Source: JAGVSR01 sp963786675
GTDB taxonomy: Bacteria; Pseudomonadota; Alphaproteobacteria; Rhizobiales; Hyphomicrobiaceae
DNA length: 64,000 nucleotides
Assembly (NCBI GenBank): GCA_963786675.1
Contig: CAWAZY010000001.1
Location: 186,001 to 250,000 of the forward strand
Direction of reading: 5' to 3'
Positions 46,009 to 54,127 of this stretch are shown one piece after another. The translations under genes and the position numbers were made by a program. The notes beneath the pieces are model-generated. The model saw nothing but the letters and a program-made list of their open reading frames with translations, did not search any database and had not been told where the DNA came from. Position 1 is the stretch's first letter; each line of letters begins with the position of its first letter.

Positions 46009-46908
46009 ATGGCAAAAGACGAAAAACCCAGCAAGGGCTCGAAGCGGGCCAAATCTGCCGGTGAGGCGCCGCAAGACTTCGATATCGCCAATCCAGACTT
46101 GCCCAAGGCCATCGAAGAGGCTGCTCTTGGTTCAGGTGGCTATCCCTATGATCACAAGATCAAGCGCAAGGCGTATGAAGAAGCGCTGATCCCGCTGCAA
46201 ATCGAACTTCTGAAAATGCAGTCGCATATTGAAAAAACGGGACGGCGCGTCGTCGTGCTGTTCGAGGGCCGCGACACGTCCGGCAAAGGCGGCGCGATCT
46301 CGACGGTGCTGGAGCGCATGAACCCCCGCCACGCGCGCGCCGTCGCGCTCTCCAAGCCAACGGAAGCAGAGCGCGGACAGTGGTACTTTCAACGCTACAT
46401 CCAGCACCTGCCGACGGCCGGCGACGTCGTGCTGTTCGATCGCTCCTGGTACAACCGTGCCGGCGTGGAAAGGGTGATGGGGTTCTGCACGCCCGACCAG
46501 CACGCGGATTTCCTGCGCGACGCCCCGGAGTTCGAGGGCTTGCTCGTCCGTGACGGCGTGATCCTGTTGAAGCTCTATCTGTGCGTCGGACGCGAGATGC
46601 AGCTCATGCGCTTCCACGAGCGGCGCCACAACCCGCTCAAGCGCTGGAAGCTGACCGATATCGACCTCGCCGCCATCGCCAAGTGGGACGACTACACGCA
46701 AGCCGCGGCGGAAATGTTCCGCTTCACCCATACGCCGGACTGTCCGTGGACCCTGGTGCATGCCAATGACCAGCGGCGGATGCGGCTGGAGGTCATCCGC
46801 AAGATCCTGTCGCTGCTCGATTACGAAGACAAAGACTTTGAAACTGCCACGAAGCCGGATCCGAAAATGCTGGGCGACGGGCCCGAATTCCTCAATCCGC
46901 AAGCCTGA
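46009..46908 (+). CDS. ppk2: Polyphosphate kinase 2
   Basis: PPK2 uses polyphosphate to phosphorylate nucleoside mono- or diphosphates (or the reverse). The Walker A site VLFEGRDTSGKGG, the lid and the Walker B-like FDRSWYNRAGVERVMGF are intact, along with HERRHNPLKRWKLTDID. A Lys-rich 45-residue N-terminal tail precedes the core. GAGG is seven bases before the ATG at 46009; upstream in-frame starts lack one. The length of 299 suits a single-domain class I enzyme, though class cannot be set from motifs alone. Confidence 0.95.
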   Translation: MAKDEKPSKGSKRAKSAGEAPQDFDIANPDLPKAIEEAALGSGGYPYDHKIKRKAYEEALIPLQIELLKMQSHIEKTGRRVVVLFEGRDTSGKGGAISTVLERMNPRHARAVALSKPTEAERGQWYFQRYIQHLPTAGDVVLFDRSWYNRAGVERVMGFCTPDQHADFLRDAPEFEGLLVRDGVILLKLYLCVGREMQLMRFHERRHNPLKRWKLTDIDLAAIAKWDDYTQAAAEMFRFTHTPDCPWTLVHANDQRRMRLEVIRKILSLLDYEDKDFETATKPDPKMLGDGPEFLNPQA

Positions 46909-47136
46909 CCGGCCCAAGCTTGAACAGCCCCAAGCCTAACCAACAGAAAACAGGCGCCGCCTGACTGACCCTGCACTGACATTGGGGGATTGCAACTACA
47001 AGGGACTGTGCCCACCCGACCGAATCAACCAAATGTGCGGCGCAGAGCGCGTGTGCCGTGCACCGTTAATGGAACGTAAAGTCCCTGGGGCAACATTGCG
47101 CCGCAAATGACAACATCTGACAAATCGGAGCCAACA

Positions 47137-47736
47137 ATGGACAGAGCCTCACTGGTCATATGGATGATGACCCTGACATTGGGCGTGTGCTCTCTGCTGC
47201 TGGCGACCGGGGGGGCGAACCCCAGCGTTTATATGGCGGTCGTCGCCCTGATCAATTTTGCCATCGCGGCGATCGGCCTGCGCGACATCATCAAGCTCGA
47301 CAACGCCAACGCCCCGCTCACGATCGTATCGGCCACGACGGCCCGCCACATGGGTCTCGTCTGGGCCTGGGGCGCGCTGGCCCTCCTCGTGACGTACCAC
47401 TTCATCCTGCCCGCCTGGCACGAGTGGCTGGTGTTCTGCTCGGCCTTCGCCATCTTGGCGGCGGTCAGCCTGTTGTTTGCCGCCGCCATGGAAAACGATG
47501 CGCGCAAGAATTCCGACGACCCGACGCTCCTCAAGCTCGGGCGCTATCTGACGCTGTTCCAATTTGCCGGCACCATCGTGGCGATCCTCGGACTGTTGAT
47601 CGATCCCGACAAGAAGTTCCTCGACACCAGCCGGCTCGATTGGGCGGCAGTGAACGTCTTCTTCTTCGGCGCCATCGCACTTGCCGCCATCAGCGCCGCC
47701 GCACTCTTCTACACGCGCGATCGACAGCCCTCGTAG
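47137..47736 (+). CDS. Uncharacterised integral membrane protein
   Basis: The 199-residue protein has about six predicted helices, among them IWMMTLTLGVCSLLLATGG, VYMAVVALINFAIAAIGL, WAWGALALLVTYHFILP and VNVFFFGAIALAAISAAALF. GGAG lies six bases before the ATG at 47137, favouring it over an ATG at 47107. A similar-sized membrane protein follows 60 bp downstream, so they probably act together. No family recognised. Confidence 0.7.
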   Translation: MDRASLVIWMMTLTLGVCSLLLATGGANPSVYMAVVALINFAIAAIGLRDIIKLDNANAPLTIVSATTARHMGLVWAWGALALLVTYHFILPAWHEWLVFCSAFAILAAVSLLFAAAMENDARKNSDDPTLLKLGRYLTLFQFAGTIVAILGLLIDPDKKFLDTSRLDWAAVNVFFFGAIALAAISAAALFYTRDRQPS

Positions 47737-47796
47737 GGCCCTCCACGCGCCTGGGCCACACGGATCGCCCAGGCGCGCAGAACGAAAGGCTCGCGG

Positions 47797-48405
47797 ATGT
47801 CGCTCCAGCCCCTCATCCCCCTCGTCGCCTTGGCGCTGCTCCTCAGTGCCGGCACGATGACCTACGCGGCGATGCAGAACATGAAGGTGCTGGCGATTTT
47901 CGCCGCGATGGGATTCACGCTCATCGTCGTCATCATCGCCAGCATCATCAACCGGCGTGCATGGCACCAAGGCCCCGACGCCGCGACACCCGACATCCTG
48001 TTCCACACGCAACGGCGCAATACCCGGCTCGCAGCTCTCGTGTATGCATGGGCCGCCGCCGCCTTCTTCGGGGTCTACGGCCTGTCCGACGTCTTGTGGC
48101 GGCATGGATTTCAATATGGGACCGTGGCCGCCATCATCGCCGCGGTTCTTCTCGCCTATGTCCACCGGATGGGTTTGCCGGATCATGGCGTCCCTCCGAC
48201 CCGTGGCATGACCATCGCCCACGCCTATGCCGTGACGGCGGGCCTCTTGTTTCTGGCATTCTCGGGAAAGCTCGGCAGCCTGCGCGGCGACTGGCCCGCC
48301 AACTACATCTTCCTGTTTGGCGGCCTCGCCCTCACCGGCATTTGCCTGTTTGCATTGCGGACCTATCGCGCCCTCGAGCGGCCAGACACGACGCAATCAA
48401 CATAG
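47797..48405 (+). CDS. Uncharacterised integral membrane protein
   Basis: This 202-residue protein also has about six helices (PLIPLVALALLLSAGTMTYA, VLAIFAAMGFTLIVVIIASI, AALVYAWAAAAFFGVYGLS and others) and a hydrophilic loop HQGPDAATPDILFHTQRRN. AAAGG is seven bases before the ATG. It shares topology with the upstream gene, and distant paralogy is possible but not shown. A long open frame in another phase over both genes (47160-48461) has poor composition and is a shadow. It is convergent with mutM. Confidence 0.7.
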   Translation: MSLQPLIPLVALALLLSAGTMTYAAMQNMKVLAIFAAMGFTLIVVIIASIINRRAWHQGPDAATPDILFHTQRRNTRLAALVYAWAAAAFFGVYGLSDVLWRHGFQYGTVAAIIAAVLLAYVHRMGLPDHGVPPTRGMTIAHAYAVTAGLLFLAFSGKLGSLRGDWPANYIFLFGGLALTGICLFALRTYRALERPDTTQST

Positions 48406-48436
48406 CCACCGAGCGGCTATTTCGCACATCTCGCGC

Positions 48437-49324
48437 TTACGACTGGCATCGGGGGCAATAGAACGTCGACCGGCCAGCCTGGACGATGCGCCGGATCGTA
48501 CCGCCACAGCCCACGCGCACGCACGCCCCGCCCTCACGATCGTAGACTGCATGTGCCGATTGGAACGCGCCGCTGCTGCCGTCGGGCTTGCGATAGTCGC
48601 GCAAGGTCGATCCTCCAGCCGCGATCGCTTCCAGCAAGACGTCGCGCACGGCCGGAACAAGACGCTCGGCGCGCGCGCCCGGCCGGCCCCAGCGGTCCGC
48701 CAGCGTACCCGCACGCCGGCGTGGCGACAGACCGGACCGGAACAGGGCTTCACAGACGTAGATGTTACCGAGCCCAGCCACGTTGCGCTGGTCCATGAGA
48801 AACGCCTTGAGGTCAGCCCGCCGGCCAGCGGCGCGGGCACTCAGTCCCGTGGCGTTGAAAGCATTGCCAAGAGGCTCCACCCCGAGATGACGGAACAGAT
48901 CGTGATGCTCCAGGTCCGTGGACGGCAGCAGCAGCATGTAGCCGAAACGGCGAGGATCGTTGTACGTGAGCCGCACGCCCGACACCGTCTCAAAGACGAC
49001 GTGATCATGCACGGTATTCCGGCCGGTCTCGTGCACGTACTGGCCAGCCATCGCGCCACGGGAGGCGTCTCCGGCGGCGATCAGAAAGCGCCCTGTCATG
49101 CCGAGGTGGACAACCAGCACGTCGCCGCTGTCGAGATGGAGCAGAAGATACTTCGCGCGTCGCGTCACCGTGCGGATCAGGCAGCCCGACAGCCGCCTGG
49201 AAAAATCGACCGGGAACGGAAAACGCAAGTTGGCCCGATTGAGCTGCACCCGCGCCAGTGTCTGGCCCGACAAGATCGGTTCCAGGCTTGCGCGCACATT
49301 CTCGACTTCGGGCAATTCAGGCAT
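48437..49324 (-). CDS. mutM: Formamidopyrimidine-DNA glycosylase
   Basis: MutM removes oxidised purines such as 8-oxoguanine. The catalytic N-terminus MPELPEVE (Pro nucleophile, Glu) is intact, as is the helix-two-turn-helix LGNIYVCEALFRSGLSP and the C-terminal zinc finger with CVRVGCGGTIRRIVQAGRST and YCPRCQ. Length 295 includes a small insertion (GDASRGAM) in the middle. It lies opposite and next to mmcB, forming a small DNA-repair neighbourhood. Confidence 0.97.
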   Translation of the reverse strand: MPELPEVENVRASLEPILSGQTLARVQLNRANLRFPFPVDFSRRLSGCLIRTVTRRAKYLLLHLDSGDVLVVHLGMTGRFLIAAGDASRGAMAGQYVHETGRNTVHDHVVFETVSGVRLTYNDPRRFGYMLLLPSTDLEHHDLFRHLGVEPLGNAFNATGLSARAAGRRADLKAFLMDQRNVAGLGNIYVCEALFRSGLSPRRRAGTLADRWGRPGARAERLVPAVRDVLLEAIAAGGSTLRDYRKPDGSSGAFQSAHAVYDREGGACVRVGCGGTIRRIVQAGRSTFYCPRCQS

Positions 49325-49486
49325 CGACGGGGATTACCGGATCAAAGGGACGTGTCTTCATAGCGCGCGCTGCAAGACAGGGCCGGGCTGGCCAGGGTTG
49401 GCTTGCCTCTGGTTCAGCCATGGCACATGTTTCCACCATGATCCTCCTACACAGATCGGCGTCCACGGCGCAAACCCCCGAGCCCC

Positions 49487-50056
49487 ATGACCGTACGCGG
49501 TAAATCAGATTTGGAAACCAAACCTGCGAACCCTGGCGTCCCGCAACCCTCGGCGGAGCAGGAGCTGTCCGGTGCCGGCACCTTGCCGCCGGATGGCTCC
49601 GCCGACCCTATCGCGGAGGAAATCCGCAAGGGCGTTTCACGTCTCTTCGTCGAAAGCGGCCAAATGCCGATTGCGGAATTCACGCTGCCTAATGGCCGGC
49701 GGGCCGACATCGCAGCGCTGGATCGCGAAGGCATTCTGACGATTGTAGAGATTAAATCATCGGTCGCTGACTTCCGCTCCGATTCCAAATGGCCGGAGTA
49801 CCTCGACTACTGCGATGCGCTTTATTTCGCAGTGAAACCGGACTTTCCGTCTGAAATTCTGCCGGGAAACTGCGGTCTCATTCTTGCCGACCGCTATGGC
49901 GGCGAAATTGTCCGCGGACCTTCGCCGGAGCATTCCAAGCTGGTCCCGGCCCGCCGCAAGGCCCTGACGCTGCGCTTTGCCAGGACCGCGGCATTGCGGC
50001 TGGCAATCCGGCAAGACCCTGCCCTCAATGCCCGCTCGGAAGCGAAAGATATCTAG
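49487..50056 (+). CDS. mmcB: MmcB-family DNA repair protein
   Basis: A central PD-(D/E)XK-like core with RRADIAALDREGILTIVEIK and SVADFRSDSKWPEYLDYCD matches MmcB, a nuclease-like protein of Caulobacter known to be induced by DNA damage. A 45-residue disordered N-terminus precedes it. I found no perfect GTTC-N7-GTTC box in the 160 bp upstream, so SOS control is not visible here. It is convergent with regA. Confidence 0.88.
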   Translation: MTVRGKSDLETKPANPGVPQPSAEQELSGAGTLPPDGSADPIAEEIRKGVSRLFVESGQMPIAEFTLPNGRRADIAALDREGILTIVEIKSSVADFRSDSKWPEYLDYCDALYFAVKPDFPSEILPGNCGLILADRYGGEIVRGPSPEHSKLVPARRKALTLRFARTAALRLAIRQDPALNARSEAKDI

Positions 50057-50099
50057 AAGACTTAATTACCGAACCAACCCGCCCAGCGGGTGGGCGTCC

Positions 50100-50663
50100 C
50101 TACTTGGGCGCGCGCTTGGCCAGAATACGCTGCAAGGTCCGGCGATGCATGTTCAAGCGCCGCGCTGTCTCGGACACATTGCGATTGCACAGTTCGTAAA
50201 CCCGCTGGATATGTTCCCAGCGCACCCGGTCCGCCGACATGGGATTTTCGGGCGGCGGGGCCTTGGAATTGGGCGGTGCGAGCAGTGCATCGGTCACGTC
50301 GTCGGCGTCGGCGGGCTTGGCCAGATAATCCACTGCGCCGAGCTTCACGGCGGTCACGGCGGTGGCGATGTTCCCATAGCCTGTCAGCACAATAATCCGC
50401 GCATTGGGCCGGACCCGGGTCAATTCGGCGATGACGTCGAGGCCGTTTCCGTCCTCAAGACGCAAATCGATGACCGCGAAGGCCGGCGGGCTTTGACGGA
50501 TAAGGTCAATGCCTTCCGAGACCGAAAAAGCGCTGCGGACATGAAATCCCCGGGATTCCATCGCGCGCACCATACGTTGAAGAAAGGCCCGATCATCATC
50601 GACGATGATCAGCGATCGATCTTCGGGCAATTCATCGGGCTTGAATGAGAGATCTTCGGTCAC
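50100..50663 (-). CDS. regA: ActR/PrrA/RegA-family redox response regulator
   Basis: The receiver domain runs from SLIIVDDDRAF with the phospho-Asp in FAVIDLRLEDG and the conserved Lys in DYLAKPADADD. The C-terminal Fis-type helix-turn-helix NVSETARRLNMHRRTLQRIL is nearly invariant in RegA/PrrA/ActR. The GTG at 50663 has GGAGG five bases upstream, so the shorter 187-residue form is preferred over a start at 50723. It should be activated by the kinase encoded just upstream to control respiration, photosynthesis or carbon fixation genes. Confidence 0.94.
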   Translation of the reverse strand: MTEDLSFKPDELPEDRSLIIVDDDRAFLQRMVRAMESRGFHVRSAFSVSEGIDLIRQSPPAFAVIDLRLEDGNGLDVIAELTRVRPNARIIVLTGYGNIATAVTAVKLGAVDYLAKPADADDVTDALLAPPNSKAPPPENPMSADRVRWEHIQRVYELCNRNVSETARRLNMHRRTLQRILAKRAPK

Positions 50664-50755
50664 AGCGTCCTCCACAAGCCGCAAAGTATAGGCTTGCCAT
50701 CGAAACGCCAAGTCCTCTCGCACGGGAAACTCACACAGAATGATTGGTAAATAGG

Positions 50756-52171
50756 CTAACGGTCATAGACCTCGATGGACGGCGGCGTGATTTGCGGCAA
50801 GGGCAGCGCACTTCCAGGGCCCGGGCGCTCCGCCCCAGCCTCGAAAGCGGCCATCGGCCAAATGACCCGGACAATGGCGCCCTTTTGCGGGGCCGAGCGA
50901 TTTTCCAGGGTCAGCCGCGCACCGGAACGCTCTAAAAGTGTCTTGGCGATGAAGAACCCAAGCCCCAAGCCACCCGCCTTGCTCGTCGAGCGCCGCGTCC
51001 CGGAGGGCCGCGAGGTGACATAGGGCTCGCCCAGTGTATCGATAATCTCTGGTTTGAAGCCGGGACCATCGTCGGCGATGGTTACGATGACATTCGCCGC
51101 ATCCCATTCCGCGGTGAGATCCACCCTGGAGCTGGCAAAGTCGACGGCATTTTCCAGGATATTGCCCAGCCCGTAGAGGACGCCGGGGCGGCGAGCCGCG
51201 AATGGTCCGACCGGACTGGTTGCAGCAGCGCCGACAGTGGGATGCACAAAAATATAGATGGGCTTGGTCCCATGAAGATAGGGCGCGGCGGCCTCTTCCA
51301 GCATCTCGCGCACTGAAATGGTGGCGTGTAGAGGATCCTGCTCGGTGGGATGGCGCGTCAGCTTTTGGAGGATCTCGCGGCACCGCAGCGCCTGCTGACG
51401 CAACAATTCGATGTCCTCTGCGAGCGGGCTATCCTTGGGCAATCCGCTCTGGATTTCCTTGGTCACCAGAACAATCGTCGACAGGGGCGTACCCAGTTCG
51501 TGGGCAGCGGCCGCGGCCAGTCCATCCAGCGCATGCAGCTTCTGCTCGCGCGCCAGGACGAGTTCCGTCGCGGTCAACGCCGCCGACATTTGCTTGCCTT
51601 CACGCGTCAGCCGCCGGGCGTAGAGTGCGATAAACACCATGGTGGCAATGACCGCCGCAACGACGCCCACGTCGTAGAGCGGGGGGTGATCGAGGGCGGG
51701 TCCATCGAACCACGGCAGTGGATACGGCGAGAACGCCAACCCCACCGTGGCCAGACTGGCGAGCAGCCCAAGCACGATCGTATTGCGCGGCGGCAAGGTC
51801 GCCGCGGAGACTGTCACGGGTGCCACGGCCAGCATCGTGAACGGATTTTCGATGCCCCCGGTGAGGAACAGGAGCGCCGCCAGCTGCAGGATGTCGTAGG
51901 CCAGAAGCGTGGTGGCCAGCGAAACAGACAGACGGTGGCGGGCCGGATAGCGGACGGCCAGAAACACGTTGAGCCATGCCGAGCACGCGATCAGGAAGAG
52001 GCACCAGCCCACCTGGAGGCGGAAACCCAGCCCCAGGGCCACGATGCCAACGGCGACCAACTGACCCAAAACGCCCAACCACCGCAGCCGGACAATGGTC
52101 TGCAGGCGCAATTGGCTTTCGGAATCCGTGCCGTTCCAAAGCCTTTCGAGGGGTGATTGTTCCGACGTCAC
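50756..52171 (-). CDS. regB: ActS/PrrB/RegB-family redox-sensing histidine kinase
   Basis: Six transmembrane helices precede the kinase. The quinone-sensing motif GGIENPF lies in the membrane domain, the H-box is AAAHELGTPLSTI, and the redox-active Cys sits in QQALRCREILQKLTRHP, as in RegB. The ATP lid has DDGPGF and GGLGLGFFIAKTL. The GTG start follows AAAGGA by ten bases. RegB senses the ubiquinone pool and phosphorylates RegA. It is divergent from the SCO gene, similar to senC-reg loci. Confidence 0.96.
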   Translation of the reverse strand: MTSEQSPLERLWNGTDSESQLRLQTIVRLRWLGVLGQLVAVGIVALGLGFRLQVGWCLFLIACSAWLNVFLAVRYPARHRLSVSLATTLLAYDILQLAALLFLTGGIENPFTMLAVAPVTVSAATLPPRNTIVLGLLASLATVGLAFSPYPLPWFDGPALDHPPLYDVGVVAAVIATMVFIALYARRLTREGKQMSAALTATELVLAREQKLHALDGLAAAAAHELGTPLSTIVLVTKEIQSGLPKDSPLAEDIELLRQQALRCREILQKLTRHPTEQDPLHATISVREMLEEAAAPYLHGTKPIYIFVHPTVGAAATSPVGPFAARRPGVLYGLGNILENAVDFASSRVDLTAEWDAANVIVTIADDGPGFKPEIIDTLGEPYVTSRPSGTRRSTSKAGGLGLGFFIAKTLLERSGARLTLENRSAPQKGAIVRVIWPMAAFEAGAERPGPGSALPLPQITPPSIEVYDR

Positions 52172-52362
52172 CGTGAACCCGTCCTTTCACACTGAGGTTT
52201 GACCTGATCAGACGTCACGTTGCAAGAGGCCTTGGGGATGGCTATCTGGGGCAGCAGAATGGGTAATTGCCCAACCCGCCACGTTTTCCACGACACGGCA
52301 AACCGGGCGGCCCAATCTGGCGCGCAAGGCCGCGCCAAACCAGGATCAGGAGTCCCGCCATT

Positions 52363-52971
52363 ATGAGTTCCAGGCTTATCATCGTTCTCGTTCTCGGCGT
52401 TCTGACCGGCGTCGGTACGGCGCTGGTCACGTTCGGCATTCCTGGCGGCGGCGGCGAGGGTCAGGTCCAAAACGCAAACAGCGGCACAGTAGCGATTGGC
52501 GGTCCGTTCAGCCTCGTCGATCAGACCGGCGCGCGGCGGACCGAGAAGGATTATGCCGGCAAGCACATGCTCGTGTTCTTCGGCTTCACGAATTGTCCCG
52601 ACGTGTGTCCGTCCGGATTGCAGATCTTGACGGTCGCGCTCGATACGCTTGGCGACAAGGCCGAACGTCTGACCCCGATCTTCATCACTGTGGATCCCGA
52701 GCGCGACACACCCGAGGCGATGCGGGCCTACGTGGCAAGTTTCCATTCCGGCATCCAAGGCTTGACCGGAACATCCGAAGAAGTGCAGGCCGCCGTCAAG
52801 GCGTATCGGGTTTATGCCAAGAAGGTACCCGATGCGAGCGATCCGACGCGCTATAGCGTCGACCACAGCGCCTTCTTTTATCTCATGGACCCGCAGGGCC
52901 GCTACGTGAAGCATTTCCCGCATTCCGTCGATGCCAACAAGCTTGCAGAGGACTTGAAGGCCGTCCTGTAA
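52363..52971 (+). CDS. SCO1/SenC-family copper chaperone
   Basis: An N-terminal anchor (IIVLVLGVLTGVGTALV) leads to a periplasmic thioredoxin-like domain with the copper motif FTNCPDVCP and the later His in YSVDHSAFFY. SCO proteins load copper into Cu-A of cytochrome oxidase. AGGAG is about ten bases before the ATG. The gene is divergent from regB; the neighbour in Rhodobacter, senC, has the same position. Length 202 is typical. Confidence 0.94.
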   Translation: MSSRLIIVLVLGVLTGVGTALVTFGIPGGGGEGQVQNANSGTVAIGGPFSLVDQTGARRTEKDYAGKHMLVFFGFTNCPDVCPSGLQILTVALDTLGDKAERLTPIFITVDPERDTPEAMRAYVASFHSGIQGLTGTSEEVQAAVKAYRVYAKKVPDASDPTRYSVDHSAFFYLMDPQGRYVKHFPHSVDANKLAEDLKAVL

Positions 52972-53318
52972 ATTGCAGCCGCACGCTGGAACTTCTGCCT
53001 TGATGGCCGGCTGGCGAACTCCTCCGCACCGGCGGCGTGATCCTGCCGAAAGAGTTCATCACATCAACGCCCCTGGGGCAGCGATGCCACACTGCGGCCT
53101 CACGCCGTTTGAAGAGTGCATTTCGCTCTGGTCGATGCACCTCCGAACTTGGTAGGTGATGTGTCAGGTGTTGGACTGATTTGGTCAGACTTCACGCGAC
53201 GGCAATTTCGAACAAGCGCGATTGTGCGGCGTTCCGCAGCGGCTCGAAGACGGCCCCGCTGATGAGAGCATGATCAGGTCATCGTCCAGAACCACCAAAG
53301 CGTGACTCGAGGATCTCC
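52972..53318. other. Intergenic region without a supported gene
   Basis: About 350 bp separate the SCO gene from the metalloprotease gene. No open frame here has a ribosome site and plausible composition, and no strong hairpin or repeat was noticed. Confidence 0.4.
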
Positions 53319-54071
53319 ATGCGGAAGACCAAAGCGCCACTGTTGTCATCGCTCGAAGAGCGAGAGATAGACAGGCTGGGCGCACCCGTGGAGGTCCGGC
53401 GGCATCCGGCGGCGCGGCGACTGACCTTGCGTGTCAGCCGGACACGACGGGCCGTGATCGTGACGCTCCCCGTGCAGTGCGGTCTCGACGAAGCGGGCTC
53501 ATTCCTGCACCGGAACATCGAATGGGTGCGGGCGCGCCTGGATAGTCTCCCCTCTCCCGTGCCGTTCCAGGATGGCATTCTGGTACCGCTGCGTGGCGTT
53601 GCGCACCGGATCGTATTTCCTGGTGAAGTTCCACGCCGCAGGACGGTGCGCCGTATCGAAGCCCAACCTTTTCCCGAGTTGCACGCGCCCGGTATGGAAC
53701 CGAAAGCCCGCCAGCGGCTGACGGACTGGATCACCGCGGAAGCCCGGCGCGATCTCGACAGCCGGGTGACGTTTCATGCGGCGCGGCTTGGCGTGGCGCC
53801 GTCGCGCTTGTCCGTGCGTGATCAATCGAGCCGGTGGGGCTCGTGCTCGTCGACGGGCGCGCTGTCGTTCTCATGGCGGCTGGTTCTGGCACCGCCGGAA
53901 GTGCTTGACTATGTGGCCGCTCACGAAGTGGCGCACTTGCGTGAAATGAACCACGGACCGCGTTTCTGGGCTCTGGTGCGCCAGACCTGCCCCGGCATGG
54001 ACGACGCAAAGCGCTGGCTGCAGATCTACGGTATGGACCTGCACCGTTACGGGGTTGATTTGGCCAGCTAA
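53319..54071 (+). CDS. YgjP/SprT-like zinc metalloprotease
   Basis: The zinc motif HEVAHLREMNHGPRFW (HExxH plus the downstream His) and QSSRWGSCSSTGALSFSWRL are the hallmarks of the M48-related YgjP family (DUF45). The N-terminal VRRHPAARRLTLRVS segment is also usual. GAGG is six bases before the ATG. No membrane segment or signal peptide, so it is probably cytoplasmic. The substrate is not known; members are found beside many different genes. Confidence 0.92.
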   Translation: MRKTKAPLLSSLEEREIDRLGAPVEVRRHPAARRLTLRVSRTRRAVIVTLPVQCGLDEAGSFLHRNIEWVRARLDSLPSPVPFQDGILVPLRGVAHRIVFPGEVPRRRTVRRIEAQPFPELHAPGMEPKARQRLTDWITAEARRDLDSRVTFHAARLGVAPSRLSVRDQSSRWGSCSSTGALSFSWRLVLAPPEVLDYVAAHEVAHLREMNHGPRFWALVRQTCPGMDDAKRWLQIYGMDLHRYGVDLAS

Positions 54072-54127
54072 GGCCCATCATCCGCAGCATTGTGTGCTTG
54101 CGAAACGTCGGCCAATCCGTCCCGCTA

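Noticed and set aside
45722..46189. Small plus-strand frame before ppk2
   Set aside because: It overlaps the ppk2 start in another frame, is Arg/Ser-rich and has no ribosome site.
47160..48461. 433-residue frame covering both small membrane protein genes
   Set aside because: Arg/His/Pro-rich shadow translation; the other frame encodes two hydrophobic proteins with good ribosome sites.
49325..49486. LexA box upstream of mmcB
   Set aside because: mmcB is SOS-induced in Caulobacter, but only an isolated GTTC was found here without a second half-site seven bases away.
52195..52225. FNR-like TTGA...ATCA site between regB and the SCO gene
   Set aside because: The half-sites are spaced by three rather than four bases and match the consensus poorly.
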